From positions 1 through 38,997 of the IMG/VR virus record IMGVR_UViG_3300025872_000126: a DNA stretch of 38,997 bases. The stretch is one strand, 5' to 3'. How positions within the stretch are numbered: position 1 is the stretch's first letter; every line of letters starts with the position of its first letter. Both the position numbers and the translations under genes were made by a program. Below the pieces are notes generated by a model, which was given only the letters and a program-made list of their open reading frames with translations, had not been told where the DNA came from and ran no database searches. Origin of the DNA: a virus. Below, piece by piece: positions 7,567 to 14,671 of the stretch.

Positions 7567-7833
7567 TTAGAAAGGTAGGTCGTCGTCGCGGTGCATTTTA
7601 GCCTTGTTCGCAGCGGGCTTTGAAGCGGCCGCAGCGTGCGGGTTGAATACACTCACGAACGCAGAGTCGTCCGTCTTGATGACGAAGTCAAGGTTCACGC
7701 TGCCGCGAGCGGTCAGGTATTTCTTGAGCTCGTCGAGCTGTTCAGATTTGAACGAGATTGAGTACTTGCGTACGCCAGATTCGTAAGTCTTAAGCTCGCC
7801 TACGTATCCGATATAGATGTCTTTCTTTTCCAT
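7567..7833 (-). CDS. Small protein with SSB-type acidic C-terminal tip
   Basis: The 88-residue product starts at ATG 7833 (MEKKDIYIGYVGELK); a 4-residue longer version would need a TTG. The body is beta-rich with alternating charged residues, followed by an Ala/Lys linker (HAAAASKPAANKAK) and the extreme C-terminus DDDLPF. That tip is nearly identical to the SSB tail that recruits replication and repair proteins. It lies directly downstream of the RecE-like nuclease. It may be a compact phage single-stranded DNA-binding protein or another protein using the same docking tail. Confidence 0.6.
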   Translation of the reverse strand: MEKKDIYIGYVGELKTYESGVRKYSISFKSEQLDELKKYLTARGSVNLDFVIKTDDSAFVSVFNPHAAAASKPAANKAKMHRDDDLPF

Positions 7834-7845
7834 TTTGATTGACAA

Positions 7846-8631
7846 TTAAATTTCCCCTTCAAGGTAGAACGAAGCCGATGGCTTGTCCTTTTCAAAGTGC
7901 TCTCGGATGGTGTTAATCGCCCGATTGAACTTCTCCTCACCGAAGCGAAGGGTTTGCTCCGATGCTTTGTATACGGCAGGGACATAGGGAAAAGACTTCT
8001 CTTGGGCCACCCAGTAGAAGTCCTCGTATCCGAAGACCTTGCAGTAAAGGTACGCTTGAATATCGTACCCTAGATATCTTACGTCGGAACGAAACACCGA
8101 CATTGAACGTGTTGTCTTGGAGTCGGAGATGAATCCGTCTCCTTTGCAGTCAAGGAATCCCCTGAAAGGGATTCCGTCTACCTCTTCATTGAATTCCACT
8201 TGGTAGTCTCCGCTCAGGTAGATTTCCACGATGCCGCAGTCATTGAGTCGTGTAACCATGTCAATGATTTGCTGATGGTCTTCAAGGCTCAAGATGGCAC
8301 GGTTGCCAATAGATGCGTCCATTTCGTTCTTCCACTCTTTGTAGATGCTTGTAGCTCGTGGGCTCTTGGCTCCATCAGCCAACAGCTTAGACACTATCTC
8401 AGTATCATCCATCACGAAGAAGCGTTCATCAAACGCTTCGGGGGTAAATAGCTGGCAGTCGTATGCGCTACCAAACTGCAACGCCTCGCTGTCCTTCTTG
8501 AGCTTGCCCATCATGTACATCTCAAAGAGCGCGATGTCTTGGAGCGCGTACTTGATGGAGCTGTAGGATAGGTATGGCTTGCCAGTGCGTTCAATCATCT
8601 GGCGAATCCACTTGTCTTTCTTCTTAGCCAT
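7846..8631 (-). CDS. RecE-like PD-(D/E)XK exonuclease
   Basis: The 261-residue product shows the RecE/lambda-exonuclease-like core: FGSAYDCQLFTPE (about 53-65), the acidic strand GFLDCKGDG (Asp161), the D-x-K motif ISDSKTT (Asp170, Lys172) and the downstream QAYLYCKVFG (Gln192, Tyr194) typical of this exonuclease group. It would degrade one strand from duplex ends to feed the annealing protein encoded about 4 kb upstream in the same transcription block. Its start overlaps the preceding gene by 8 nt. Confidence 0.8.
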   Translation of the reverse strand: MAKKKDKWIRQMIERTGKPYLSYSSIKYALQDIALFEMYMMGKLKKDSEALQFGSAYDCQLFTPEAFDERFFVMDDTEIVSKLLADGAKSPRATSIYKEWKNEMDASIGNRAILSLEDHQQIIDMVTRLNDCGIVEIYLSGDYQVEFNEEVDGIPFRGFLDCKGDGFISDSKTTRSMSVFRSDVRYLGYDIQAYLYCKVFGYEDFYWVAQEKSFPYVPAVYKASEQTLRFGEEKFNRAINTIREHFEKDKPSASFYLEGEI

Positions 8632-8878
8632 TGTGGTACTTGTTGCTTATTGAATTGTACGCGCCTTGAAGCTGGTCAGCAACCTCTTTTGCCTGCTTGG
8701 TTTCTATCATGTCCACAATGCTGATTGCTTTCTCAAGTTCTTCCATTGCCGTAACCATAGCTGGCACGTTGTATGAGCTGCCGTAGTTGGACATGATTCG
8801 GCTGCCAAGCATTTCGGCTTCCTTCTTCTTGATGTGTGGGTGTTCCTTGAAATACTCAAGGTATTCTGATGGTTTCAT
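8624..8878 (-). CDS. Hypothetical 84-residue helical protein
   Basis: Unrecognised. Predicted all-helical with Met/Ala/Glu-rich central part (PAMVTAMEELEKAISIVDMIETKQ). Coupled on both sides: ATGA overlap with the short gene upstream and an 8-nt overlap with the nuclease gene downstream, so it may act with the nuclease. Confidence 0.6.
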   Translation of the reverse strand: MKPSEYLEYFKEHPHIKKKEAEMLGSRIMSNYGSSYNVPAMVTAMEELEKAISIVDMIETKQAKEVADQLQGAYNSISNKYHNG

Positions 8879-9030
8879 TTCAATTTCTCTATGATTAAAC
8901 TAAGTGCGTTGACATATCCTTCCCAGTACTTGGCCTCGGTATCTCTACGGCTGTACAAACATACGTTCCGATTGTATTGCGCCTTCTTGTATTGCTCAAG
9001 AATATCCTGAGAAACCTTAATTTTTTCCAT
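8875..9030 (-). CDS. Hypothetical 51-residue protein (short gene)
   Basis: Translation of 9030 to 8875 gives a clean 51-codon frame (MEKIKVSQDILEQYKK...LIIEKLK) filling what would otherwise be a 150-nt gap. The start overlaps the upstream stop by 1 nt (TGATG) and the stop overlaps the next start (ATGA), the junction types used throughout this block. Charged and probably helical; function unknown. Confidence 0.65.
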   Translation of the reverse strand: MEKIKVSQDILEQYKKAQYNRNVCLYSRRDTEAKYWEGYVNALSLIIEKLK

Positions 9031-9227
9031 CACTTCTTTTTCTTCTTTAGACGAAGCCTTAGCTTGAAGATTTTGTTAGCCAGATATGACTGCTGCTGCT
9101 TGTGTTCAGTCTCGGAATCAAGTATCTGTTTGTAGTAGTATTTCATGATTGGGATTCCAGCAAGGAATCCCAGCGCAAGCGTTGACATCGCCAAGGAAAT
9201 CAATGCAAGGATTTCGTCAGCTTCCAT
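9030..9227 (-). CDS. Hypothetical single-pass membrane protein, 65 residues
   Basis: I start at ATG 9227 (MEADEILALI), dropping a Ser/Thr-rich extension that would be encoded within the upstream gene. Residues about 5-27 form a hydrophobic helix (ILALISLAMSTLALGFLAGIP), followed by a basic C-terminal tail ending in five lysines. One membrane span with a positively charged tail could suit a small inner-membrane or holin-type protein; there is no direct evidence for that. Confidence 0.6.
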   Translation of the reverse strand: MEADEILALISLAMSTLALGFLAGIPIMKYYYKQILDSETEHKQQQSYLANKIFKLRLRLKKKKK

Positions 9228-9432
9228 AGGTTTCGTGGTAGTATTGGTCGGCTGCCTTGTCCCACTCTTCGTTGTACTCGCCACCGAAGTTGAAGGCATC
9301 CTTGATTTGCTGCTTCTCTTTCTCCAAAAGCTCGGCCTCTATCTTTTCAATCACCTTACCAATAGGGTTTTGAAATGTAGCCTTGTAATGCTTGCATAAC
9401 TCAAGCAGTTCCTTCATCGCTGTCTGTTCCAT
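9217..9432 (-). CDS. Hypothetical 71-residue protein
   Basis: Unrecognised; helical and Glu/Lys-rich in its first two thirds, then a Tyr/Trp-rich end (EYNEEWDKAADQYYHETYGS). Start chosen at ATG 9432 because it is preceded by an A-rich context; ATG 9417 is an alternative. Confidence 0.5.
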   Translation of the reverse strand: MEQTAMKELLELCKHYKATFQNPIGKVIEKIEAELLEKEKQQIKDAFNFGGEYNEEWDKAADQYYHETYGS

Positions 9433-9724
9433 TCTTTTGATGTTCTTCAAATTCTAAGCATTCATAACATACGCTTTCAAACTTCCACGTGTCACCATCT
9501 TGTTTGACGTTTGAGTATACACGATTGGGTGAGCCGCATCTGTCGCACTTGACCACGTTTGGGAATACTCTTGACAAGTCTGGCTCGTAGTTCATGTCTT
9601 CATTAGACACCTCAATGTACCATAGGCCCAAGTCAAATATGACTGACCACGTTACGTTCGGGTATCGTAACCACGTTACACCGATGGCGAACTGGTCAAC
9701 GTATTTTCCTGTGCTGATTTTCAT
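9401..9724 (-). CDS. Hypothetical protein with zinc-ribbon-like cysteines
   Basis: 107 residues. The N-terminal half is beta-rich (WLRYPNVTWSVIFDLGLWYIEV). The C-terminal half holds two CxxC knuckles, CDRCG and CYEC, spaced about 25 residues apart, consistent with one zinc site. The start lies in the repeated context ACCAACGAGAAATGA and overlaps the upstream stop. No family recognised. Confidence 0.6.
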   Translation of the reverse strand: MKISTGKYVDQFAIGVTWLRYPNVTWSVIFDLGLWYIEVSNEDMNYEPDLSRVFPNVVKCDRCGSPNRVYSNVKQDGDTWKFESVCYECLEFEEHQKNGTDSDEGTA

Positions 9725-10257
9725 TTCTCGTTGGTGTAAGAGATGTTTGCATTATCGGGAATATAAGCGGTGTCGGTTGTAGTGCCTGTAATAACGCTAT
9801 CACCTTTTCTAACCATTTTGTTTCCCATAATACATCCACAAATACCACTTCCGCCATTAGCAGGATTACATCCACAGATAGTATGATACGGGACTAAATC
9901 ACCAGTTCCGTTAGGAACAGTAATAGTTCCGCCTTTCCACCATTCATTACCAGTCCAGATATGAGTGTCTTCAACTTTCTCATAGGTCTGCTCAAAGATA
10001 TCTGGCTTGCAAGGGTAGTATTCACCTTTGACTCCACGGATAATAAAGTCTCCGATAGAAGCAAGATGCTCTCCTTCTAGTGTTTTGATGATTAATCCAC
10101 CCTCAACCTTATTGTGGTCAATGTAAAAGTGCTCTCCACTTACTTGCATTGATTCCTTATCAAAAGCATTTTCGGTAAGGAAGTCAAACATTTCTCTGTG
10201 ATTCTCACCCGTCCATTGAACAGCATCAATCACTACTGGTTTCTTTTTGTATTTCAT
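9721..10257 (-). CDS. Phage conserved protein of the PGDYG-like type
   Basis: The N-terminus MKYKKKPVVIDAVQWTGEN and the later GDFIIRGVKGEYYPCKPDIFEQTYE follow a small protein very common in tailed phages of many hosts (often labelled PGDYG protein); its function is not known. The C-terminal 60 residues are less typical and contain CGCNPANGGSGICGC, a Cys/Gly cluster that could bind metal. The stop codon is shared with the next start through the motif ACCAACGAGAAATGA. Confidence 0.65.
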   Translation of the reverse strand: MKYKKKPVVIDAVQWTGENHREMFDFLTENAFDKESMQVSGEHFYIDHNKVEGGLIIKTLEGEHLASIGDFIIRGVKGEYYPCKPDIFEQTYEKVEDTHIWTGNEWWKGGTITVPNGTGDLVPYHTICGCNPANGGSGICGCIMGNKMVRKGDSVITGTTTDTAYIPDNANISYTNEK

Positions 10258-10269
10258 TTCTCGTTGGTG

Positions 10270-10521
10270 TTAAAGTTTAGTTTTGACATATGCAATTTTT
10301 TCTTGCTCTGTCAAGTCAGAAAAGAATTGTACGGCTATTGCTTGTCCAAACAATACTTTCTTTGCCATTACAAACCTTTCCTTGAGTGTAGTATATTGCT
10401 TAGTATAGTTGAGAGGTTTAGCAATCTGCCACCCAGCAAGTTGTTTACCGTCAATCACTAGTGATACTGATTCTGAGGCTGGTTGGTCTTTTATCAATTC
10501 GTCAATTAAGATTGCTTTCAT
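10270..10521 (-). CDS. Hypothetical 83-residue protein
   Basis: Unrecognised. Mixed alpha/beta, with a short beta hairpin SVSLVIDGKQLAGW and a basic helical C-terminus. Preceded by the repeated ACCAACGAGAAATG start context and followed by another copy 12 nt after its own stop. Confidence 0.6.
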   Translation of the reverse strand: MKAILIDELIKDQPASESVSLVIDGKQLAGWQIAKPLNYTKQYTTLKERFVMAKKVLFGQAIAVQFFSDLTEQEKIAYVKTKL

Positions 10522-10919
10522 TTCTCGTTGGTTTTAATTTTTGATTTAATATGTTCGTCAAAGTCTGAATACTTCAGCCCCCACATTACACTGAACCACA
10601 GCATCTCCTTCTCGGCTTGAGCTGCTCGCATCTTGAGTTCTCGCATAAGGTACTGCTTACCCCATTCCTTCAGTTCGTTTCCCTGCTCAACGGTCATAGT
10701 GTACTGCTGAAACCAATTGTCTACGCCAACGATGTCGTCGTAGGTCACGTCGTGTCCAGCAATCACAAACATCTGATTGATTAGGTCAACGACTGCCTTC
10801 TCAATCACAAACGTCTGATTGATTAGGTCAACGATTGCCTTGTCTTTCTCCTCCTCTTTGGTTAGTCGTTTCACTCCTAACGTCTGATTGATTAGGTCAA
10901 CGATTGCATCTTTACTCAC
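10518..10919 (-). CDS. Hypothetical protein with three AIVDLINQ repeats
   Basis: The first 55 residues hold three near-identical units: AIVDLINQTLGV, AIVDLINQTFVI and AVVDLINQMFVI. Units 2 and 3 are 14 codons apart; the first is separated by a charged linker (KRLTKEEEKDK). Residues 56-133 are a unique helical region with Met/Trp-rich stretch. No family recognised. The repeat may be a recently expanded amphipathic helix used for oligomerisation. Coupled to both neighbours by ATGA-type overlaps. Confidence 0.6.
   Translation of the reverse strand: MSKDAIVDLINQTLGVKRLTKEEEKDKAIVDLINQTFVIEKAVVDLINQMFVIAGHDVTYDDIVGVDNWFQQYTMTVEQGNELKEWGKQYLMRELKMRAAQAEKEMLWFSVMWGLKYSDFDEHIKSKIKTNEK
10760..10908 (-). 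repeat. Internal 42-nt tandem repeat encoding AIVDLINQ units
   Basis: Two adjacent 41-42 nt copies (10760-10800 and 10802-10842) differ at only a couple of positions; a third, shorter copy (about 10879-10908) shares the core CTGATTGATTAGGTCAACGA. DNA identity is as high as protein identity, pointing to recent duplication. Confidence 0.75.
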
Positions 10920-11176
10920 GGCGCGTCATTCTCAATTAGAATCTCCCAATAGTCGCCGTGGTCAACGAATCCTGACGCGACTCCTTTAAGTCCATATAGA
11001 GACATATCCGCTCCTATGCCTATGAATGGGCCTCCGCTCGGGTCTACGAATATCTTCTTACCAGAGTCATCCCATCCGTACCTTACGTACCTGTGGTCTC
11101 CCTTCCAGTCAATGTTTCCGTTCTCGTTTTTCTCAAACGTGAACTCGTCTCCGTATCTGTTAGTGTACTTGCTCAT
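10916..11176 (-). CDS. Hypothetical 86-residue protein
   Basis: Unrecognised; Gly/Asp/Tyr-rich beta-type protein (GDEFTFEKNENGNIDWKG, YVRYGWDDSGKKIFVDPSGGP). Overlaps both neighbours by 4 nt. Confidence 0.6.
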   Translation of the reverse strand: MSKYTNRYGDEFTFEKNENGNIDWKGDHRYVRYGWDDSGKKIFVDPSGGPFIGIGADMSLYGLKGVASGFVDHGDYWEILIENDAP

Positions 11177-11535
11177 TGGAATGTTTGAATTTTAGCATCT
11201 ACTTCTTTTAGTTCTGACCAAGTACCCAAGTAAGTAACAGCTCTAACCTTCCGGTTGTCAATCCATACGTACTCTTGGCCATCCTTGATGCGTGGCTTGT
11301 CCATCACCAGTCCGTGGTACTTGAAGCCATTGTCGCTAAGCCACTGCTCAGTAACAGCTTTGTCCTTTGACTCCCTTGCAGTGAAGAATGAAATCACATG
11401 ACCCTCGTCGTACCATTTGTTGATGATGTCAAGCGCATCAGGATAAGCAGATGCACTGGCATACAGATGGCTGTCCTCGTTCTTGATGTCGTCGCATATC
11501 GTACCATCAATGTCTATGAGAAACACTCTTGTCAT
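11173..11535 (-). CDS. HAD-superfamily phosphatase-like protein
   Basis: The N-terminal motif FLIDIDGTICDD contains the HAD nucleophile and acid (Asp8, Asp10). SFFTARES gives the motif II Thr and PRIKDGQEYVWIDNRK resembles the conserved Lys and motif IV region. At 120 residues it is a minimal, cap-less HAD such as phage-encoded polynucleotide or nucleotide phosphatases. The substrate is unknown; nucleic-acid 3'-phosphate or nucleotide processing fits the replication setting. Confidence 0.78.
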   Translation of the reverse strand: MTRVFLIDIDGTICDDIKNEDSHLYASASAYPDALDIINKWYDEGHVISFFTARESKDKAVTEQWLSDNGFKYHGLVMDKPRIKDGQEYVWIDNRKVRAVTYLGTWSELKEVDAKIQTFQ

Positions 11536-11948
11536 TGCTCAAGGTATTGGTAGTGTTCTCCTTCGTTGCCGTTGGTTCCGATGATGTCCATTCGCTTGTT
11601 CATCTCTTCTTCCTTCTCCTCCCACTCTTGGTCACGAGCGTGAGCGGAGCACGGCGTAATCGCCGGCTCTCGCTCTCCAGCTGCGTAGATGTCAGCGATA
11701 GGCTGAGAGACAAACTCACGGATGCCGCGCTCAATGTTGAGGTAGGTATCCTCATCCTCGCCATCACGGAACTGATTGTACACCAGTCCAAGCTTGGACT
11801 CAAGCTCCTTGACCAATGCCTTGGCGTGGAACTTAGCACCCTTGCTGTATAGTTTACTATGGGTGAAATCATCCATGTATTCAAGGCCTACCTGAAGGCA
11901 AGCTACCATCTTGATGATGCACTCGTTAAGCTCTGCCTCGCTCTTCAT
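11532..11948 (-). CDS. Hypothetical acidic protein, 138 residues
   Basis: Unrecognised. Helical first half; the C-terminal third is strongly charged (DQEWEEKEEEMNKRMD) and probably disordered. ATGA junctions on both sides. Confidence 0.6.
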   Translation of the reverse strand: MKSEAELNECIIKMVACLQVGLEYMDDFTHSKLYSKGAKFHAKALVKELESKLGLVYNQFRDGEDEDTYLNIERGIREFVSQPIADIYAAGEREPAITPCSAHARDQEWEEKEEEMNKRMDIIGTNGNEGEHYQYLEQ

Positions 11949-12091
11949 TCTCTGTCCTTGTTGAAGGTATAGGCAACAGCTAAGAATCCTCCGAACGCTA
12001 CGAACGCCATCTTCATGGCTGCATCATCGGCTACAAATAGACCGATAATAGATAGTATTGTACCGAAAAGGTATGTTCTCTTATTGACCAT
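11945..12091 (-). CDS. Hypothetical 48-residue membrane protein (short gene)
   Basis: Reading 12091 to 11945 gives 48 codons (MVNKRTYLFGTILSII...FNKDRE) with two hydrophobic stretches, LFGTILSIIGLFVA and MAFVAFGGFLAVAYTF, separated by DDAAMK, so a two-span hairpin is likely. Both junctions are the operon's usual overlaps (TAATG at the start, ATGA at the end), supporting a real gene. Small two-span proteins in phages are often holins or host-membrane effectors; nothing here decides between them. Confidence 0.62.
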   Translation of the reverse strand: MVNKRTYLFGTILSIIGLFVADDAAMKMAFVAFGGFLAVAYTFNKDRE

Positions 12092-12204
12092 TACTCGTCG
12101 CTCCTATCTGATGGTTCATCGGAGAAGAGGAGCCACGCCAAGATGGCGGTGGCCCCAATCATCCCGATTGCAAACGCTAACAATCCCAACGCTTGTACTA
12201 ACAT
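12091..12204 (-). CDS. Hypothetical 37-residue membrane protein (short gene)
   Basis: The frame 12204 to 12091 encodes MLVQALGLLAFAIG and then MIGATAILAWLLFS, one continuous hydrophobic helix of about 27 residues with an acidic tail (DEPSDRSDE). It overlaps the upstream stop and the downstream start by 1 nt each (TAATG). With its neighbour it forms a pair of tiny membrane proteins right after the annealing protein gene. Confidence 0.6.
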   Translation of the reverse strand: MLVQALGLLAFAIGMIGATAILAWLLFSDEPSDRSDE

Positions 12205-12749
12205 TAGGCCGTTACGTGTAAGCGCAGAGAATGTGCCTGCTCCTCAGTGATGACATCACCATACTTAGACATCACTGCGTCAAAGCGCTTCTTGCGCTCT
12301 GGTGCATTAGTTCCTGCCTTGATATGCTCAGCGGCTTTCTCAAGGTCAAGGCTTGCAGCAGGCGCAGCTTTAGCCTTGGGCTTCTCGGGTATATCCTGCT
12401 TGGCGATAGCAAGCGATACCTCCTCGGCTGTTGCAATAGATGATTCAACACCGATACCAAGGAAGCCAAGCGCACGACCTACGGCCGATGTCTCGCAGTT
12501 CTCCACGTACGATGTCTTGTTAATCATAGACGATGAGCGGTCTTCTTGTGCGAAGCCAGTAGCAGCGATGCCGCCTTTGGCATCGCGGATGGTCGCCTTC
12601 ATGACGCACATATCTGAGTCAATCGCTACCATTTCGGTCTCAATAGAATAGCCCTTGTACTCGGGCAGTTTGCGCAGGGCAATGATGCGTTCGTTCACCT
12701 GAACGTATTCCTTACCCTTGATGTTTGTTGTCTTAAGCTGATAAGCCAT
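12204..12749 (-). CDS. ERF/Rad52-like single-strand annealing protein
   Basis: The 181-residue product shows the pattern of phage annealing proteins: an N-terminal region with ERIIALRKLPEYKGYSIETE, a beta-sheet segment (MCVMKATIRDAKGGIAATGFA) and the motif ENCETSAVGRALGFLGIG, found in many ERF/Rad52-like proteins. An Ala/Lys/Pro linker follows, then a helical C-terminal domain. It would anneal single strands produced by the RecE-like nuclease, completing a recombination module. Exact subfamily not tested. Confidence 0.7.
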   Translation of the reverse strand: MAYQLKTTNIKGKEYVQVNERIIALRKLPEYKGYSIETEMVAIDSDMCVMKATIRDAKGGIAATGFAQEDRSSSMINKTSYVENCETSAVGRALGFLGIGVESSIATAEEVSLAIAKQDIPEKPKAKAAPAASLDLEKAAEHIKAGTNAPERKKRFDAVMSKYGDVITEEQAHSLRLHVTA

Positions 12750-12782
12750 TTGTTTGAATTTGAATTGATTAAAGTTACGAAA

Positions 12783-12935
12783 TCATTTTGACTTGGCCAA
12801 AGAATGCTGCATATCTCGTGCAATTCCTTTGTCAAGTTCCACATCGCATCCGTAGTAAACCGACTGAATCTTCATCATCCATTCGGTGTACGACAGCTTA
12901 CGTTCGTCTGCATTAGAGCCAGCCTTCTTCAACAT
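12783..12935 (-). CDS. Hypothetical 50-residue protein (short gene)
   Basis: Frame 12935 to 12783 (MLKKAGSNADERKLSYTEWMM...HSLAKSK) fills the space between two recognised frames and overlaps the upstream gene by 23 nt. Charged, probably helical; unknown function. The 33 nt after it carry the A-rich start context of the annealing gene. Confidence 0.55.
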   Translation of the reverse strand: MLKKAGSNADERKLSYTEWMMKIQSVYYGCDVELDKGIARDMQHSLAKSK

Positions 12936-13191
12936 ATACATTGCGAATTACTTTGAGTGTTCTAAGAAACGAAGATATAGTTTCAAGTTCCTGGTACTTG
13001 ACAGCAAGCGGTGTGTCGTCAGAGAATTTGTCTATCCACATGACCTGCGACGCTGGCTCACTCATGAGTAAGTCCATGAAGTTTGACTCCTTACGTGCTT
13101 GAAGCACCATCGTCTTTGCAATGATGCTGTTGGTGTCGTCGTCTGGTGTAACATTCAGTATGTCCAGAATCTTGTCGCCTACGCTGCTCAT
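12913..13191 (-). CDS. Hypothetical 92-residue protein
   Basis: Started at ATG 13191 (MSSVGDKILDILNVTPDDD) because it forms an ATGA overlap with the short gene upstream; a longer frame to 13278 would run through that gene. Helical and moderately acidic; unknown. Confidence 0.6.
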   Translation of the reverse strand: MSSVGDKILDILNVTPDDDTNSIIAKTMVLQARKESNFMDLLMSEPASQVMWIDKFSDDTPLAVKYQELETISSFLRTLKVIRNVYVEEGWL

Positions 13192-13343
13192 TGCATGAAG
13201 TTTGTTTTGATTAGGTCTCCAAGTATGCGCACACTGAAATAGAATACTGCGTAGTATGGGATGTGAATGAATAGCCATGCAAGTGCCTCAATGATGAATG
13301 GCGGCTTACGTCGTGGGTTGAAGTTCGGTTCTTGATTGCTCAT
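13188..13343 (-). CDS. Hypothetical 51-residue membrane protein (short gene)
   Basis: Frame 13343 to 13188 starts with a polar, Pro/Arg-rich segment (MSNQEPNFNPRRKPP) and continues with a hydrophobic aromatic helix FIIEALAWLFIHIPYYAVFYF, then a basic tail. It is probably a single-pass inner-membrane protein. It overlaps the upstream gene by 38 nt and the downstream start by 4 nt. Confidence 0.6.
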   Translation of the reverse strand: MSNQEPNFNPRRKPPFIIEALAWLFIHIPYYAVFYFSVRILGDLIKTNFMQ

Positions 13344-13512
13344 GTAGCTCTATGTATTTCTTGATTTCTTGTATTTCTAACAGGCACTCCTCTGCTTTGA
13401 TGCGGATGAGTGTAAGGTGCATTATGTTGCTGTAATTAGTAATGAGGCGGATGTTGGCCTCTAACTTGGCCAACTCCGCACCCATTCCCTCATCTATCCT
13501 AAGCGATTGCAT
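13306..13512 (-). CDS. Hypothetical 68-residue coiled-coil protein
   Basis: Start placed at ATG 13512 (MQSLRIDEG), 14 nt inside the upstream gene. Leu/Ile heptads and charged residues (LAKLEANIRLITNYSNIMHLTLIR, ECLLEIQEIKKYIEL) suggest a coiled coil. Function unknown. Confidence 0.55.
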   Translation of the reverse strand: MQSLRIDEGMGAELAKLEANIRLITNYSNIMHLTLIRIKAEECLLEIQEIKKYIELHEQSRTELQPTT

Positions 13513-14002
13513 TGATGAACACCTGTTCGTTTTCAATGTCCACGTCGCTACGGCTTACGTCGCCAATGCTGATTGCATTTGCGGGCATCTCGCCTGCCTG
13601 ATACATACGCAATGTCTTCGCCGCTTCTTCCTCGCTCGTAGCCTCTACAACTATGGTGAGTGTCTCAACAAAGCTGATGCGTTGCTTCGCTACAACCTCG
13701 TACGTCTGGATAAGCGGAAGAACCTCTTGTGTGGCTACGCTTTCCACTGGTGTGGATGCAGACATATCAATGAACAGCTCCTTCTTCATGCGAGGGTCTG
13801 ATGCTACCTCGGTGAGCCTTGTGCCGTCGGGTATTTTGCGTAGGCCAAAGTGGCTTGCGGTCAGCTCACGCGCTCGCTTGTCGTTCTCCGCATAGCAGAT
13901 GAACGTAGAGAATGTAGGCTGTCCGCGCTTGGGCTTGCGGTTGAATCCCTTGGCTCCCTTTCCTTGAATTGGGTTGGGGATGTTAATCACATATTGTTTC
14001 AT
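13499..14002 (-). CDS. Hypothetical 167-residue protein
   Basis: Unrecognised. Basic N-terminal part (NPIQGKGAKGFNRKPKRGQPTFSTF), then an alpha/beta region. It begins 24 nt downstream of a possible promoter and may head a sub-operon. Confidence 0.6.
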   Translation of the reverse strand: MKQYVINIPNPIQGKGAKGFNRKPKRGQPTFSTFICYAENDKRARELTASHFGLRKIPDGTRLTEVASDPRMKKELFIDMSASTPVESVATQEVLPLIQTYEVVAKQRISFVETLTIVVEATSEEEAAKTLRMYQAGEMPANAISIGDVSRSDVDIENEQVFINAIA

Positions 14003-14023
14003 AAAATGGTTTTGAATTTGTTA

Positions 14024-14058
14024 ATACAAAGGTTTAGTTAAAAAAGTGAATTGCGCAA
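14024..14058 (-). promoter_or_regulatory. Possible Bacteroidota-type promoter (weak)
   Basis: On the minus strand a TTG is followed after about 21 nt by AACCTTTG, one mismatch from TAnnTTTG, about 22 nt ahead of the ATG at 14002. It sits in a 109-nt gap free of genes (14003-14111), the largest in this part of the block. AT-rich sequence surrounds it. Confidence 0.4.
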
Positions 14059-14111
14059 GTTTTGTTTCAGCAAAAATTGCAAGTTGATTGTATCTCGTTG
14101 ATTGTCAGCCG

Positions 14112-14477
14112 CTATTGTGTTCCATAAAGTATTTCTTTCATGTGTTTAATCCTGTACTTTTTGCGCAATTCAAGGATGTCAAGTCGCAACGCGAACCTTG
14201 AGTTATACTTGAATGCGAAGTACTCCGATGCTATCTCTTGGTCAGTCGTCGGCAAATACGGCAGCTCTCCCGCTGGTATCTTACCCATATATCGCTGGCC
14301 TTTAAGTTCTTGCGCTCGTCGCCTCGCTTCGCCAGGTGTGATTGACTCGCCTCGGTTGAACAATGCGGTAGCGTGTACTCCGATGCGTGTTGCGCCATCG
14401 CTCGCCAGTGGTAGCGAGATGAACGAGAAGGTGTGCTTGAATGCGTCAAGCGGAACGATTGACATTTCTTCTTTCAT
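14112..14477 (-). CDS. Hypothetical 121-residue protein
   Basis: Unrecognised. Starts MKEEMSIVPLDAFKHTFSFISLPLA, then an Arg/Glu-rich helix (ITPGEARRRAQELKGQ) and a basic C-terminus (LELRKKYRIKHMKEILYG). Overlaps the upstream membrane-protein gene by 4 nt. Confidence 0.6.
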   Translation of the reverse strand: MKEEMSIVPLDAFKHTFSFISLPLASDGATRIGVHATALFNRGESITPGEARRRAQELKGQRYMGKIPAGELPYLPTTDQEIASEYFAFKYNSRFALRLDILELRKKYRIKHMKEILYGTQ

Positions 14478-14671
14478 GATTTCTTATTGTTGTTATGTTC
14501 TCTCCACTCCAGGTAGAATCCAATGGCTACAATGATGTTCATGCCCATGGACGCTACGATTTCGTGGATGTCTTGATATACATTGGTTGATAGGTGAACG
14601 TGTCCCACCATCCAAAAAGGAATGGACAAGTTCCCTGCTATCCATCGCACTGCAAAGTCCACGAACCTCAT
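14474..14671 (-). CDS. Small membrane protein next to the glucosaminidase
   Basis: 65 residues with two moderately hydrophobic stretches (WIAGNLSIPFWMVGHV and IVASMGMNIIVAIGFYLEW) and a basic C-terminal tail (REHNNNKKS). It directly follows the glucosaminidase gene in a TAATG junction. A holin or membrane partner for that enzyme is plausible from position alone. Confidence 0.5.
   Translation of the reverse strand: MRFVDFAVRWIAGNLSIPFWMVGHVHLSTNVYQDIHEIVASMGMNIIVAIGFYLEWREHNNNKKS

Larger units (their letters stand above)
9721..10534 (-). repeat. Three copies of a 15-17 nt start-codon context
   Basis: The minus-strand sequence ACCAACGAGAAATGA, containing the start ATG, occurs ahead of three consecutive genes (plus-strand positions 9721-9737, 10254-10270 and 10518-10534). 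Copies 1 and 2 are identical over 17 nt; copy 3 over the first 15. In copies 1 and 3 it also encodes the last residues TNEK and stop of the preceding gene. It is probably a duplicated translation-initiation or coupling element. Confidence 0.75.
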
